Of a stretch of 64,000 bases of DNA, positions 20,039 to 31,759 are shown one piece after another. The stretch is from NCBI GenBank assembly GCA_024114885.1, contig CP099422.1, positions 2,790,001-2,854,000 on the forward strand, given 5' to 3'. A program made the position numbers and the translations under genes. This DNA comes from Septoria linicola. Taxonomy: Eukaryota; Ascomycota; Dothideomycetes; Mycosphaerellales; Mycosphaerellaceae. Each line of letters begins with the position of its first letter. Position 1 is the first letter of the stretch. The notes beneath the pieces are model-generated. The model was not told where the DNA came from. It searched no databases and worked only from the letters and a program-made list of their open reading frames with translations.

Positions 20039-21508
20039 CTACCCTGCCCTTCTGCCAGTATACTTCAGAGAGAATATTCCTCGCTCAATCGAATTGAGCA
20101 AGATGTATCCACTTGGAAAGTATGGGTATGTTGACCAAGTTCCCAAGAACTCTACAGCTCCTCCCTCGGCATCGTCCTCGGGATGGCAGTCGAAGAAGCC
20201 TCGCTCAACGACACCACCTCCAGTCATGTCTCGAGAGACACTTGAGACATCCCGCACACGAAGACCTGAGCCGTAGTTGGCATGGTATGCGAGATTGTCC
20301 TTGACGTAGAGATTGTGGTCGATGCTCTTGACGCCCTCCGGAGATTGGTAGAAGCCGGTGTTGACTGGCTTCTCCAGATTGGCAATGTTGAAGAGGTAGG
20401 TTACAGAACGGCCATTGCCTGCTGAAGGGCCGACGCCATCAAGCTCATCAAGCTCATCATCTAGAAGGAGCATCGTCATCTCGGAGTTTGCCAGCCAACC
20501 TTGGTGGGTATACTGGTTGCCCACGTAAGGGGTCTTGGACACAACGACTGGGCTGGTCAAGTTGGTCATATCCATGACGGTCAAGGTATCCTCGTTGAAG
20601 TTGAAGCAGATGTTCTTGCCTTGATATTTCTGGGTTGGGCCTTTGTAGACGACACATTGTGCGCTGTGATCAGGTTAGCAAGCACCACAACATCAGACTT
20701 GGGCTCCAACTCACTCATGAACATATCCGTCTTGACCAGTGCAGCCTGGAGAAGTTGGGTTGTTGGGATCCTTCACGTCGACGATAAACAGACCGCCAGC
20801 ACATGGGGTGTTACGAGAATTGGGACCGGACCTTCCTCCCGCTGCATAAATAATCTTGCGATCAGTATCAGCGACGATGTTGTGAGAGGCTCCAAATCCG
20901 GTGAACAGCTTGACATCGCTAGTGGTGGAAAAGACTTTTGGCTTCCAGAATGGGTTCAGACGACCTTTGACTTGCTCTAGCTTGCGAAGGTCGAAGATCT
21001 GCAGACCGTGGTTGTTGGACTCGGCGCCAATGTAGACATGGTTGTCGATGACCTTCATGTCTCGCCATGACACGATCTGATTGGGTGTCTGCGTGTCAAG
21101 ACGGCCAATGTAGTCCAGAGATCCAGTAAGCTTGTTGACCTCGACGAAGCCCACACCATCAGTCTGGCCGACGATACCGAACTCGCGACCGCTCGGTGAT
21201 ACCCAACCCCAGACGTCGTTGCCCACCATGGACTTCGATCCCAGATCCTCGTGGCTGAGGAAGCCGTGCATGTCTACGTTCGAGCATTTGTACTGGTCCT
21301 CGCCACGAAGTCCAGAGACGCCATTGATGCATGGTCGGAAGCTGGTGATCTTCTTGTAGAGCTTGGAGCCACCGAAGACACCCTCTGCCCGAGCTCGGCT
21401 CCAGGTCTGCTCTTTGAGCTGCATCAGTCTGTCCATCTTCGCCTCTTCGGCCAAGACATTGCTGGTAGCGAGGGCCGCGATGGCCGTGGCGAGGTTCTGA
21501 AGCTTCAT
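20039..21508 (-). CDS. Secreted choice-of-anchor-B / LVIVD-type repeat protein, 472 aa
   Basis: Exon 1 spans 21508-20715 and exon 2 20663-20039. The 51-nt intron at 20714-20664 has donor GTGAGT, branch GCTAAC and acceptor CAG, and the joined frame (794 + 625 nt) is continuous. The ATG at 21508 opens a clear signal peptide (MKLQNLATAIAALATSNVLA, cleavage probably before EEA); the in-frame TTG at 21520 is rejected. The mature protein has beta-propeller-like repeats of the LVIVD/choice-of-anchor-B type, e.g. HGLQIFDLRKLEQV, GGLFIVDVKDPNNP, LTVMDMTNLTSP and SGLRVRDVSSV, with conserved SHNIVADT and HDAQCVVY segments. Such proteins are secreted or surface-exposed in fungi and bacteria; a biochemical activity is not established. 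The gene looks intact although it lies between the broken transporter and the RIP region. Confidence 0.85.
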
Positions 21509-22379
21509 GATAGTGAGCAAGTTTTTGCTTGGTTCAACGTCGGTGCGACCTTGAGCTATATGTAGGTCTGATCTTGGGTGGCATCCTCGGAGCTCTTCGC
21601 AGGACCAAGTCCTCGCTGTTCGTATAGGGAAGCGGGACCCTTCGCCAAGATGTGGTTCCTTTGCTTTCTCCGCATATCAGTGGCTGTGCAAGATTGTGTG
21701 GTTATTATCGTTCAGAGTGGGAGCTCAGAGGGGGAAGGTAGCATGCGGCTCGTATTGATCAACATGCTGGCCAAGGTGAGCTTCGCCTCTTTAGGAAGGT
21801 GAGGCTGTGCCAAGGGGAGGATTCCAAGACTGCTGCCAAGGACGGAAGCCGTCTTGAGTGGGAAGAGTCTCGTCGATGCGAGCAATGGGGCAGTGGATAG
21901 ATCAACGGAGGCAGACTCTATACAGCTTTGTGACGTTGCTGAGATAGGACCTCGTAAAGAATTGTAGGCTGCGCCATCGCAGCATCGACGTCCTATGTCA
22001 AAGGACATTCGTTGGCAGCATCTCACTGAGATCTATCACCTAGGAGTCTCCATCGTTGGTAACAGAGGTTGGCAGGAATCGCCGCCACTGGACAGATTTA
22101 TGGACTCAATGTAACATTGGGCTCGCAGTGTTAGCACTTATAATGACTGAGCGGAACACGATATTTACCTTGCAAGTCGCGTGATGAGCCCAGCTTCTAA
22201 AACATTGCAGCCATTAGCCAGAGTGGTACTGTCAATAGCACCCATGTTGTGATTACGAACGACAGGTCGTTGTAGACCTCATTCTTGATGAGCGGCGTCA
22301 AAGACAGGTACACATATTGAGCATCTATTAAGGCACTGCTTTCTGCACGAGGTGTGAGTAGGCACTATTCTAGGGAAGG
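21509..22379. other. Intergenic border zone
   Basis: About 870 bp upstream of the secreted protein gene. It includes that gene's promoter on the left and the 5' side of the decayed coiled-coil gene on the right. Frames on both strands (21578-21802 plus, 21712-22026 minus) have no recognisable domain. CA and TG are still present at normal-looking frequency here, so RIP has had little effect. Confidence 0.5.
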
Positions 22380-23195
22380 ATGACCTCTGGCGATGACGCG
22401 CGGCTTCTCGTAGATGTGAGTCGCAGTGAGGTATCTCTGTAGACCGTCAAGGAAGATATCGACGCTACATTGGCAGAGGAGAAGTACAAGCACCAGGATG
22501 CCGAGGATGATTAGAAGGCCGAGAACCAGAACTTGACGTAGAGCCTTGAAGGTTCCGAAGAGAACTGTCGTTAGTTTCGGCGTGACGCTATAGTGTTGGC
22601 TGAGGCGCAGGAGAAGCTGGCAAGCGCGCAGCAGGAGTTGGATGATCTCAAGTCTCGAGAGAGCGGAGTCGACGCCGTGAGAGGTGCAAATAGCGAGTTA
22701 GAGTCCGATAATTCGTAGAAGAAGAGCGAAATTTTAGAGCTAAAGGCGGAGGTTAAGAAATTAAGTTAGGCTAATAAAGCTAATACGGACCTATAGAGCC
22801 GAGTTAATATACTTAAGAGAGAGATCGACGACCTCAAACGTAGATAGAAGCTAAAGTAGGCTTACTAGAGAAGTAGAGAATACCTAGACTACTAATTAAG
22901 AGTAGAAGAACGTTCTCGATAGGTATAATATAATAGCGAAGTAGATAGCTAAGCTCGTTTACTATCTTATAGCTCTCTATTATAGTAATCTAGATAGCTA
23001 AGTAGATATTAGTCTTTTTTAACTACTTCTTAGATAGATAAGCTAAGAGTTAGACCTAGTTAACGCTCTAGATAAAGCGAATATAGTTAGTATTAACTAT
23101 TTAGTACTTATTATATAGTAACTAGTTATAGCTAAACTTTATCTAAAAGTAAGCTAGAAGACTAGTTTATTTATAAAGAATCTTATTATAGTAAT
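22380..23195 (+). pseudogene. Coiled-coil protein gene, killed by eight TAG stops and cut by Copia B
   Basis: From the ATG at 22380 one frame reads MTSGDDARLLVDVSR and then a heptad-rich, Glu/Lys/Leu/Gln-rich coiled coil (e.g. LAEAQEKLASAQQELDDL, ILELKAEVKKLS, ILKREIDDLKRR). The frame is preserved to about 22.88 kb. It is interrupted only by TAG codons, at 22440, 22512, 22539, 22572, 22716, 22767, 22794 and 22845; no TAA or TGA occurs among the first eight. Each sits where Gln fits, i.e. CAG to TAG by RIP. CA and TG are still common up to about 22.69 kb and then vanish, so this gene spans the RIP gradient. The LTR of Copia B begins at 23196, so the 3' part of the gene is probably lost. Family not recognised. 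Confidence 0.7.
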
Positions 23196-24393
23196 TATTA
23201 AAAGTAGAGAGCGTATTATATACTATATAATATTAAGGAGAGTATAGCGTAGTAAAGAAGAATAAGGGATTAATCTTAAACTAACTTATATATATAGTAT
23301 AGTAGTAATATACTAGGAACTAAATATAAAGTTAATTAAGTTAGTTATCTAAGAAGAGAAGAGAAAGAAGTAAGATCTACCTCTTACTAAGCCTTAGGTA
23401 GATACCTTAGGTATCTAGAACTATACTTAAATTACTATATCTAGACTAACTATCTAGGATATACTCTTAATACTCCTACTTATACTATATAGTTAGATCT
23501 TTTAATAGATTATCTATAGTACTTAAATACTAGTCCTAATCTTAATTAGTTATTAAATACTTACTTTTTAGACTAATAACTAGATAGTACTAACTATTAA
23601 TCTAATAAAACTTTCTATACTACTATCTCTTATAAAAAGGTAAAAGAAATATCTTCTATAAGATTTTCTTTCTCTCTTATATAGGAGTAGATTATTTAGA
23701 ATATAGACTATCTAGTAAGTTACTTCTATTCTTTCTTATAGCTAATTCTAATAGCTTCCTAGATACTTTATAGTCTAGTCCTATACTTAGTTATATTCTA
23801 TATAGCTTCTTAGTTCTCTATAGGCCTTTAGAGTATACTATTCTTAGTTATAGGGATCTTATATTAAGCTAGAGAGTAGAGTAACTATATACTAGTACTA
23901 GAGATAATAGCTACTATAGAGGAGGTCTTTAATATTAACTAGTACTTAGCCTTAGAGAGTATCTAGTTTAGCTAGGTACTATATAGTAATATTATAGTTA
24001 GTAATAGATCTAATATTAGTAAGAGTATTTAGAACTTTATAAAGTCTAATTAAGGAGAAGTTAAGTAACTAAAAACATTCTTTTAGACTTCTCTTAGTTT
24101 AACTCTAAGGCTTAGAGTTATCTTTTATATACCTCTTATATAAGGTAGAGCTACCTTATAAACTCCTAAAACTATAGTCTATTCTTTAGCTTAGTAAGAC
24201 TATCTACTACTATCTCTTTTATATTTAAATATTCTATAGAGATAAGTCTATTCTATTAGAGCTTTCTTATAGTATTATATAAGATATTAATATATTTAGA
24301 CTTATTATAAATATATAAGTCCTTAACTAGAGTAAGGATAGCTTAGTTCTTATCTTTTAGCTAAATTAGCCTAATTCTAGTAATAGTTTCCTA
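23196..24393 (-). mobile_element. Copia B, left fragment (LTR plus pol 3' end)
   Basis: A 277-bp LTR (23196-23472, bounded TA...TA, the RIP form of TG...CA) is followed by 921 bp that repeat as 24671-25592 in Copia A. Read on the minus strand, that stretch encodes the end of a Copia RNase H, with a pattern like KYINILYNTIRKL ... EIVVDSLTK. The fragment stops at TCCTA (24389-24393), where Copia A is inserted. The same element resumes at 43932. Confidence 0.85.
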
Positions 24394-24670
24394 TATTAAA
24401 AGTAGAGAGCGTATTATATACTATATAATATTAAGGAGAGTATAGCGTAGTAAAGAAGAATAGAGGATTAATCTTAAACTAACTTATATATATAGTATAG
24501 TAGTAATATACTAGGAACTAAATACAAAGTTAATTAAGTTTATTATCTAAGAAGAGAAGAAAGAGAAGTAAGATATACCTCTTACTAAGCCTTAGGTAGA
24601 TATCTTAGGTATCTAGAACTATACTTAGATACCTATATCTAGACTAACTATCTAGGATATATTCTTAATA
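24394..24670 (-). repeat. Copia A left LTR (277 bp)
   Basis: It begins TATTAAAAGTAG and ends TTCTTAATA, and matches the LTRs at 23196 and 43655 with differences that are mostly transitions. The adjoining TCCTA is the target-site duplication. Confidence 0.88.
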
Positions 24671-26414
24671 CTCCTACTTATACTATATAGTTAGATCTTT
24701 TAATAGATTATCTATAGTACTTAAATACTAGTCCTAATCTTAATTAGTTATTAAGTACTTACTTTTTAGACTAATAACTAGATAGTACTAACTATTAATC
24801 TAATAAACTTTCTATACTACTACCTCCTATAAAAAGATAAAAGAAATACCTTCTATAAGATCTTCTTTCTCTCTTATATAAGAGTAGATTATTTAGGATA
24901 TAGACTATCTAGTAAGTTACCTCTATCCTTTCTTATAGCTAATTCTAATAGCTCTCTAGATTCCTTATAGCCTAGTCCTCTACTTAGTTATATTCTATAT
25001 AGCTTCTTAGTTCCCTAATAGCCTTTAGAGTATACTATTCTTAGCTATAGAGATCTTATATTAAGCTAGAGAGTAGAGTAACTATATACTAGTAGTAGAG
25101 ATAATAGCTACTATAGAGGAGGTCTTTAATATTAACTAGTACTTAGCCTTAGAGAGTATCTAGTTTAGCTAGGTACTATATAGTAATATTATAGTTAGTA
25201 ATAGATCTAATATTAGTAAGAGAATTTAGGACTTTATAAAGTCTAACTAAGGAGGAGTTAAGTAACTAAAATCTTTCTTTTAGACTCCTCTTAGTCTAAC
25301 TCTAAGGCTTAGAGTTATCTTTTATATATCTCTTATATAAGGTAGAGCTACCTTATAAACTCCTAAAACTATAGTCTATTCTTTAGCTTAGTAAGACTAT
25401 CTACTACTATCTCTTTTATATTTATATACTCTATAGAGATAAGTCTATTCTACTAGAGCTTTCTTATAGTATTATATAAGATATTAATATATTTAGACTT
25501 ATTATAAATATATAAGTCCTTAACTAGAGTAAGAGTAGCTTAGTTATTACTCTTTAGCTAAATTAGCCTAATTCTAGTAATAGTTTCCTAGTTACTAAGG
25601 ATCCTTAGTTAGTAAGAATATTCTCCTACTAACTCTAGATATCTAAGCTCTTTTAAAAGAGTACTAAGGAACTATAACTATTTTATATATACTCCTATAG
25701 CTATATATTTAGCTTCTATTATAGATATAGCTATAGATTTCTACTTCTTACTTATCTAAGAGATTAGTATACTATAAAGGAAGAAAATATATCTAAGGAT
25801 TAAGACTCTATTAGTCTTATCTATTATATAGTTAGAGTCTATATATCTAGTAAGATAGCCTTAACTATTTCTTAAGTATCTTAAACTAAGGTCTAGGTTT
25901 GATCTTAGGTATCTAGTTAGCTTCTTTAGAGCCTTTATATATCCTACTATTAGATTACTAATATAGGAGCTTAATCTTCTAAGAGTAAATAAGATATCTA
26001 GTCTTATAATAGTTATAAGCTATATCTATATTCTAATAATAGATTAGTACTCCTATTTATTATATCTTTTATTATTTAGTCTAGTAGGCTTTAGACTTTT
26101 ATAGCTATCTATTAGTAAAAGAGTTAGTAATATAGTTTCTTAGCCTATTCCTATCTTAGCTAGGTTCTCTTAGATATAGTACTTCTAGTTAAGTTTTAGC
26201 TAGCCTTACTATCTATTTCTTATTAGTCTTATTCTAAGAATCTTATCTAGTTCTCTAAGATCTTTAATCTTAAAGACCTTACTAAGTTAGTCTTTAAACT
26301 AGAGAATATCTTCTAGTCTCTCTATAGTAATAGGTATATTATTAATATAGATTAGGATTATTAGATCTTTCCTTTTCTTATAGATTAGAAGACATAGGTC
26401 TACTTCTAATTATT

Positions 26415-26689
26415 AGTAAGGTAAAGGCCTACCTATATACTATACTTAGTAGTTTTAGTATAAAAGTAAGATAGTAGCTCGTTTCTAAGATAGTAATATT
26501 TACTCTACTTAATTAATTTAATATCCTATAGTCCTAGTATAGGCTCTTAGTCCTAGGACTACTATTTTAAGCTCGTTACTACTAGTTAATATATATATTA
26601 CAAGACTATTACTCTCTAAATAGGTCTTATTCTATAGCGACTACTCTTATACCTACCTAGGAGGTTAGTATTAGAGTAGTTATTATCTA
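26415..26689 (+). repeat. Gypsy 1 5' LTR (275 bp)
   Basis: It is a direct repeat of 39370-39644. Differences are all G/A or C/T, as expected from independent RIP of the two copies; some sites keep TG in the 3' copy where the 5' copy has TA. Confidence 0.9.
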
Positions 26690-27759
26690 TTAATAGAGCC
26701 GAAGATAGAGCTATCTCTTCTCTCTTATACTAGAACTAGAAGCGTAGAGAGTAGATAGTAGCCTTAAAGCGAGAACTAACGTACTATAAATATTAATAAG
26801 AGGCCTAAAGGAGCCTACGTAAGAGGCGACTTAAAGGGCTATAGTAATATAGAAGCCTCTAGAATAAGGATATCGCTCTAACCTAGAAAAGTTATAAACC
26901 TCTAGTACTCCTTAGTACGGATCTATTTAGTAATTATTAGATAGATAGTAAGGCGACTTACTATATTAGAGATTTACTTAGGGTCTCTATACCTATAATA
27001 GTCTTCGATTAGACCCTAGTTTAGTATAAAAACGCTCTCGTTTAGATAGCGTAGAGGCTATAGGATAGGCTAGACCTATCTAGGTAATCTTATATCTCCT
27101 AGTATATAGATCGCTTAGAATAAGCTCTAGTACGGCGTAAGACGCTAATCGTTTAGCTAAGGACACTAATCACGTCTAAGGCCCTAGACCTAGTATATAG
27201 TATAGGCTAACGTAATATTATACTACTATAGTTATATAGCGAATTACTCGAATAAGTAAGATAGACGCGCCTAGCTATAAATAGTCGAACTACACGACAC
27301 GATATACCTTACTTATTAGGTATAATTAATATAGCTCTAGTATTATAAGAAAAGTATAACGTTTACCTTCTAATAGCTAATAAAATTTTAGACTCTTGTT
27401 TTTTTAGTTATCGTTTTAAACGATAACTATATTTTATTTAAAAACCTAATTAAGGAGAGTATAATATACTCTTAGAACACCTTCGAACGAGCTCTATAAG
27501 TAAATTAGTATCTACTAGCTAGCCTAAAATACTAGATAGTAGCTTATCTAACCTATTTAATAAGTAAATTTAGAGATCTCTAGTAAAGCTACTACTCGCT
27601 TTTACTTTATTCTCTCTACTAGATAACGATATATCTATAAGAGTAGAGGACTAAGGAGGTACTAACCTTAACTCTAATACTAATATCTTTTAAGAACTAA
27701 ACTTAGAAGGTAGACTATCTATAACGTAGTTCTAGCTACTTATAGAGACTATCTAAGTA

Positions 27760-29280
27760 ACCTAAAGCTAGAAGGTAATTATCGCTTAGGTTCCGCTACT
27801 ACCTAGCTCGGACTAGAATCTCTTCTTTAATAGAGAGAACGTAACCGAGTATATTAAGCGCTTTAAAGTACTATATAGGAACTATACTATTCTACTTATT
27901 AATAATAATAAGTAGCTTTATAAGAAGTTACTTACTTAGGTTATAGTTATCTAATATAGCTAATACTAGCGCCTTAATAGTTTCTATAATCGAAACTATA
28001 CTAAGTTCAAGGAGTCGATTATTAAAGAGTACTAGAAGTACGATAATATATATATACTCGGAAACCGCTACTATATAGAGAACCTTTATAAGGTTAACTA
28101 TAGCGAGGATAATAATCTCTTAGAGTACTTAAGGTAGTTTATACTCTACTCTAATACTATACCTACTTCGTATATAGACGAGCGTTCTCGTACTCTTCTA
28201 TTTATACGAGGCCTTCTATTTCGTTTTAGTAAGAGACTCTAGGTCTATCTTAAGTTAGACCTTAATAATAGTAACTTAGATTATAGTAAGCTCTTAAAGA
28301 TAGCCTAGCGTTAGATTAATAGTAATAAGGACTTTAAATTAGAAGTATATAACGAAGGTAGTAGAGATATCTAGTAGTTATACGAAGTAGTAAAGAAGTC
28401 TACTCTAAGACTAAACTCTAAGTTTAAGGCTAGAGAAATAGTAGTCTATAAAGGCTATAAACTAGTAAGCGTCGATAATATTACTACTAGTATATAAGAC
28501 CTCGTAATTACTATAATTCGTCGACTCGAAGAAGGAAGCCTATAGCTACTACGCCTATCGATAGGATAGTAGGCGAAGTCTTACGATTACGACTATCTAT
28601 ATATTCTAAGACCTACTTATAGCTAGGAGATTACGATTAACTTAGCTACGATAGATAATAGGTTAATAATTAAGGCCTATATAGCGATCGCTCTAAAGAT
28701 TTTAGATTATTAGATATATAGGCTCGAAGGCTATATAGCTATAAACTACGAGTACCTATAGTAGTTCGAGACTAAGAGCTTAATATATAGAGATCTAAAG
28801 ACTAGTATTATATACTATAGAATACCTTGCCTAGGTACGGAAAAGATATAGTACTACTAGGACAAGAAACTACTAAAGCTATTCGTACTAATAAGAGTAT
28901 TAGAGTAGCGCTATAGAAAGATTAATCTTGAAAATATAGATCGTTTATTAACGTTAAGAGCGAGCTAGTAGAGGATAACGAATAAGGTAGCTAGTATCGA
29001 TAGTCCTATTAATATTAGTTAAGTCGCTTCTATTATATAGAAGAATTAGGACGATCTAATCGGCGCCTACGTAGCTAGAGATAGTATAAAGATAAAGCGG
29101 AACCTAAATCCTTCTCGTCTAGTCGAAAGATAGCTAATAGGAGTATAGAAGCGGATTACGACCTAGGCTATAGCTATAAGAACCTATACTTATCGTTACT
29201 CTTATATTAAAGAGGTTAAAGATAAAAACTAGCTAGCTCCTTACCTTATAGATATAAGAGAGTTAGAGGATTCTTAAACT
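27760..29280 (+). pseudogene. Gypsy 1 gag-like region (decayed)
   Basis: A plus-strand frame shows a capsid-like pattern (RENVTEYIKRFKVLY near 27.83 kb, then ESIIKEY*KYDNIYILGNRY and LLFIRGLLFRFS) broken only by TAG/TAA. Cys and His codons are gone, so a CCHC zinc knuckle cannot be seen even if it existed. Boundaries are approximate. Confidence 0.6.
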
Positions 29281-31759
29281 TAGAGATATAATAATAATAA
29301 GATCGAGGATAAGTAGATATACGACTATCTAAATAGTCTACTAGTTCTAGTCGCTCCTATATATACTTAAAAGTAGAAGAAGGCTAAGGAGCCTCTAAAG
29401 ACTAAGCGTATAGATAACTACCTTCGAGCTATATATACTAATAATAACGCTAACGTCTTCTAGATAGATAAAATACTCGAATCTAAGGTCTAGTTAAGCT
29501 TAGTAGAGATTATTCTCTATAGCGAGCGAGCGTCGTATTCCTTATAAAGTCGTATTCTAAACGATACGGATCTACGTAAGAAGCTTAATAAGCTCTATAT
29601 AAAGAAGTATACGAATAGAAGTAGTAGAGCTAAGATTAGCGTATATTCCTTACTATCTAAAGCCTTTAGCGAGTAGGTAGAGGAGGAGCTAATAAAAGCT
29701 ATCTTAGCGACCGATATTAAGGCCTTCTAGGCTACTACTATAGCGATTAATATAGTAAAGCCTAGGCCTACTTCTAAGCTTTATAAGTAGACTAATAATA
29801 TCCTTCTATTATTTAATAATATCTATTAGATTATTCTAAGTATCTACGTACCTATAAAGTACGGCTCTCGAATAATAGCTTATAAGTCTTTAATCGACAA
29901 GAGAGCTAAGTTAATAATTATACTAATCGAATATATTTAGAAGCTTTAAGTTAGTATAACTCCTCTTAGTAATATTACTATAGGAGGAGTCGAAGGTAAG
30001 GTTACTTTCGTTAGGTACTACCTAGAGGTATTAATCGATACCTTTAGCGTAAGAGTTACGATACTATTTCTAGTCTTACTAGCGAACGGCCCGATCTTAC
30101 TTAGCTAGCTATAGGCGCGATAGGTACGCCTAGCTTCTAAGAACTACGATAATAGCTCTTAGAAGGGCTTAATTAGTACTCTAGATAGCTATATTATTAT
30201 ATTTACTAGCTTTAATAGCTATAGTAATATATATACTATAGAATAGGTACTAGGAAAAGCTAGAGTATCGAGGAACTAGCTCTAGTCGATAGTACGAGTT
30301 TAGTAGGAGCCTTAATACGTATATCGCGTTAAGATTTAATAGAAGTCGGTGTCTAAACTCTAACTTTTAGTAATTACTAGCTAAAGAATATAGGATATAC
30401 TATCGAGGACTCTAGATCTTATAATAGTAAGAAGTAGGGAGAGGGATTATAAGCTTTTTAAGCTTCTACTACCCTTTCCGAGTAAGGTTTAGTAGTTAGA
30501 GGTAAAAACTCTACTTAGGAGGGTTAGCTAGTAGAACGTTCTATAGTTACCTTTTTAAATAATAATTACGTTATACCTCCTATACTATACTTTAAACTAT
30601 ACTAGTAGTATAGATAGATAAGCGATTAGTACTAGTATTCGTTTATAGTTACTAATAGCTCTAAACTCCTAGAGAATCAAGTCTTTAACTATCTTACGTA
30701 GTAGTTATTATATATAAAGATAATCTACTTTAGGGACTATTTTATAGTAGACTTAATTAGACAAAGTACCTCTCTATAATAGTAGCTCGAACTATTAAGA
30801 TAGGTTAATTATAGCTAGACTTAAATATAGTACGACTATCTCGTAGTAGTAGCCGTTAAAGGTAACGTCGCTAAATTTAGCTAAAATAGTCGACTTAAGA
30901 AGCTTTTACTAGCTACTAGCGAAGCTAAGCTAGTTTATACTAGCGAGCGAGACTTATACTAGGGTATTAGGTATAGTTTTAATAATACTATACTAGTATC
31001 TTAGTCGAGCTAGGGTTTAAATTATAGAGGCGAATACTTGATAATTACCTATAGAAAGATTAGAGAGGCGGAGCTAGCTATCTAAGAACCTAGACCCTAC
31101 GACGAGGTTATCTCTAATAAAGTAGACGACGAGCTTAGCGAGGAGACGTACGTTATCTCGGCTACTATTAATATAGTAGTAGAGAAAGCTCGTAATAAAG
31201 AAGCTATAGGATAGTAGAAGCTAGATAACTATATTAGCGCCTATACTCTTTATAAGCGAGTTACTAATAAGATTAAACTAGTAAATACTAATATTACTAT
31301 AACTAACGGCTCTAACCCTAGCGGATTAAAAGACTAGCGACGGACTTATATTAAGAGGGAAGTAGCTATACTACCTAGTACTAGACCTTACGATAGTAAG
31401 TACTTAACTAAGAGATTCTTAGCGATCGAGCCTAGATTATAGCTTACGCCTAAATAGCTTATAAAGTTTAAACCTAGTATAGAACTACTACTAAAGGAGC
31501 TAGATTTATTATACTATATACTAAGGAACCGAGAAGCTACCTTTATATAGGACTTTACGTATTTAGGCTAAATTAATCTTAATATTACTCTACTATAGAA
31601 GATTTAGACAGTTCCTTACGAGCTATAGTAGTATCTAGGCTTTAAGCTAAACCTATCTCTATAATATATCGTAGAAGATATACTAAGGTAACGAATCTAA
31701 GCTAGAACTCTTAAGCTATACTATAGTACCTATCGAAATCTATACTTTCTTATTAGTAA

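Noticed and set aside
4562..21508. A secondary-metabolite gene cluster (two Zn2Cys6 regulators, P450, MFS and ABC transporters)
   Set aside because: No polyketide synthase, NRPS, terpene cyclase or similar backbone gene is present. The ABC protein is a peroxisomal half-transporter, and the P450 and MFS genes are broken.
23196..25592. A 1.2-kb LTR for the Copia elements
   Set aside because: The 1.2-kb unit does repeat in tandem, but only its first 277 bp recurs at the right end; the rest encodes the RNase H end of pol. The tandem arrangement is explained by nesting of A in B.
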